Below are positions 5,441-5,448 of a DNA stretch of 5,448 bases, piece by piece. The position numbers and the translations under genes were made by a program. Below the pieces are notes generated by a model that did not search any database, was not told the origin of the DNA, and saw only the letters and a list, made by a program, of their open reading frames with translations. Every line of letters begins with the position of its first letter. The first letter of the stretch is position 1. This DNA is from Pedobacter sp. (GTDB taxonomy: Bacteria; Bacteroidota; Bacteroidia; Sphingobacteriales; Sphingobacteriaceae): positions 1 through 5,448 of the forward strand of contig JAQBOT010000259.1 of assembly GCA_028287885.1 (NCBI GenBank), given 5' to 3'.

Positions 5441-5448
5441 ATTTATTT

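Overview
The window looks like a piece of a Bacteroidota chromosome, possibly from the Cytophagia/Chitinophagia side. Two promoter-like sites match the Bacteroidota consensus (TTTG-like -33 box, about 20 bp, TAnnTTTG), ribosome binding sites are weak and AT-rich, the tRNA does not encode CCA, and the tail proteins resemble those of extracellular contractile injection systems (eCIS) rather than those of a whole phage. The assignment to phylum is inference.

Left part (1-3633, all minus strand): the first three genes of a contractile-tail operon, read right to left. They are a very large tail sheath protein (794 aa), a T4 gp19-like inner tube protein (168 aa) and a zinc-ribbon protein that runs off the left edge (at least 236 codons, start at 709). 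The last is a clear open frame without a stop in the window and is easy to miss. The genes are 15-17 bp apart and surely co-transcribed. The tube stacks into the inner conduit, the sheath wraps it and contracts to drive it through a target membrane, and the zinc-ribbon protein is most like the small baseplate-assembly proteins that follow tube genes. Baseplate, spike, ATPase and cargo genes would lie beyond the left edge. No capsid, terminase or integrase gene is visible here.

Middle (3634-4047): a 414-bp AT-rich divergent intergenic region without a gene. It holds a candidate promoter for the sheath operon and an unusual density of inverted repeats, including a nested pair with a 10-bp perfect outer stem and a competing alternative hairpin.

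Right part (4048-5135, plus strand): two overlapping reading frames that together make one membrane-anchored TPR protein. The N-terminal frame gives two transmembrane segments and a conserved-looking EISDWLTK block. The C-terminal frame gives a third transmembrane segment, a charged coiled-coil-like linker and about three TPRs. A -1 frame change between 4377 and 4485, most likely at an A5 run (4414-4418), separates them. This is a disrupted gene, a sequencing error or a programmed frameshift.

Right end (5136-5448): a short non-coding stretch, then tRNA-Asp(GTC) on the minus strand with its own promoter and a strong stem-loop terminator.
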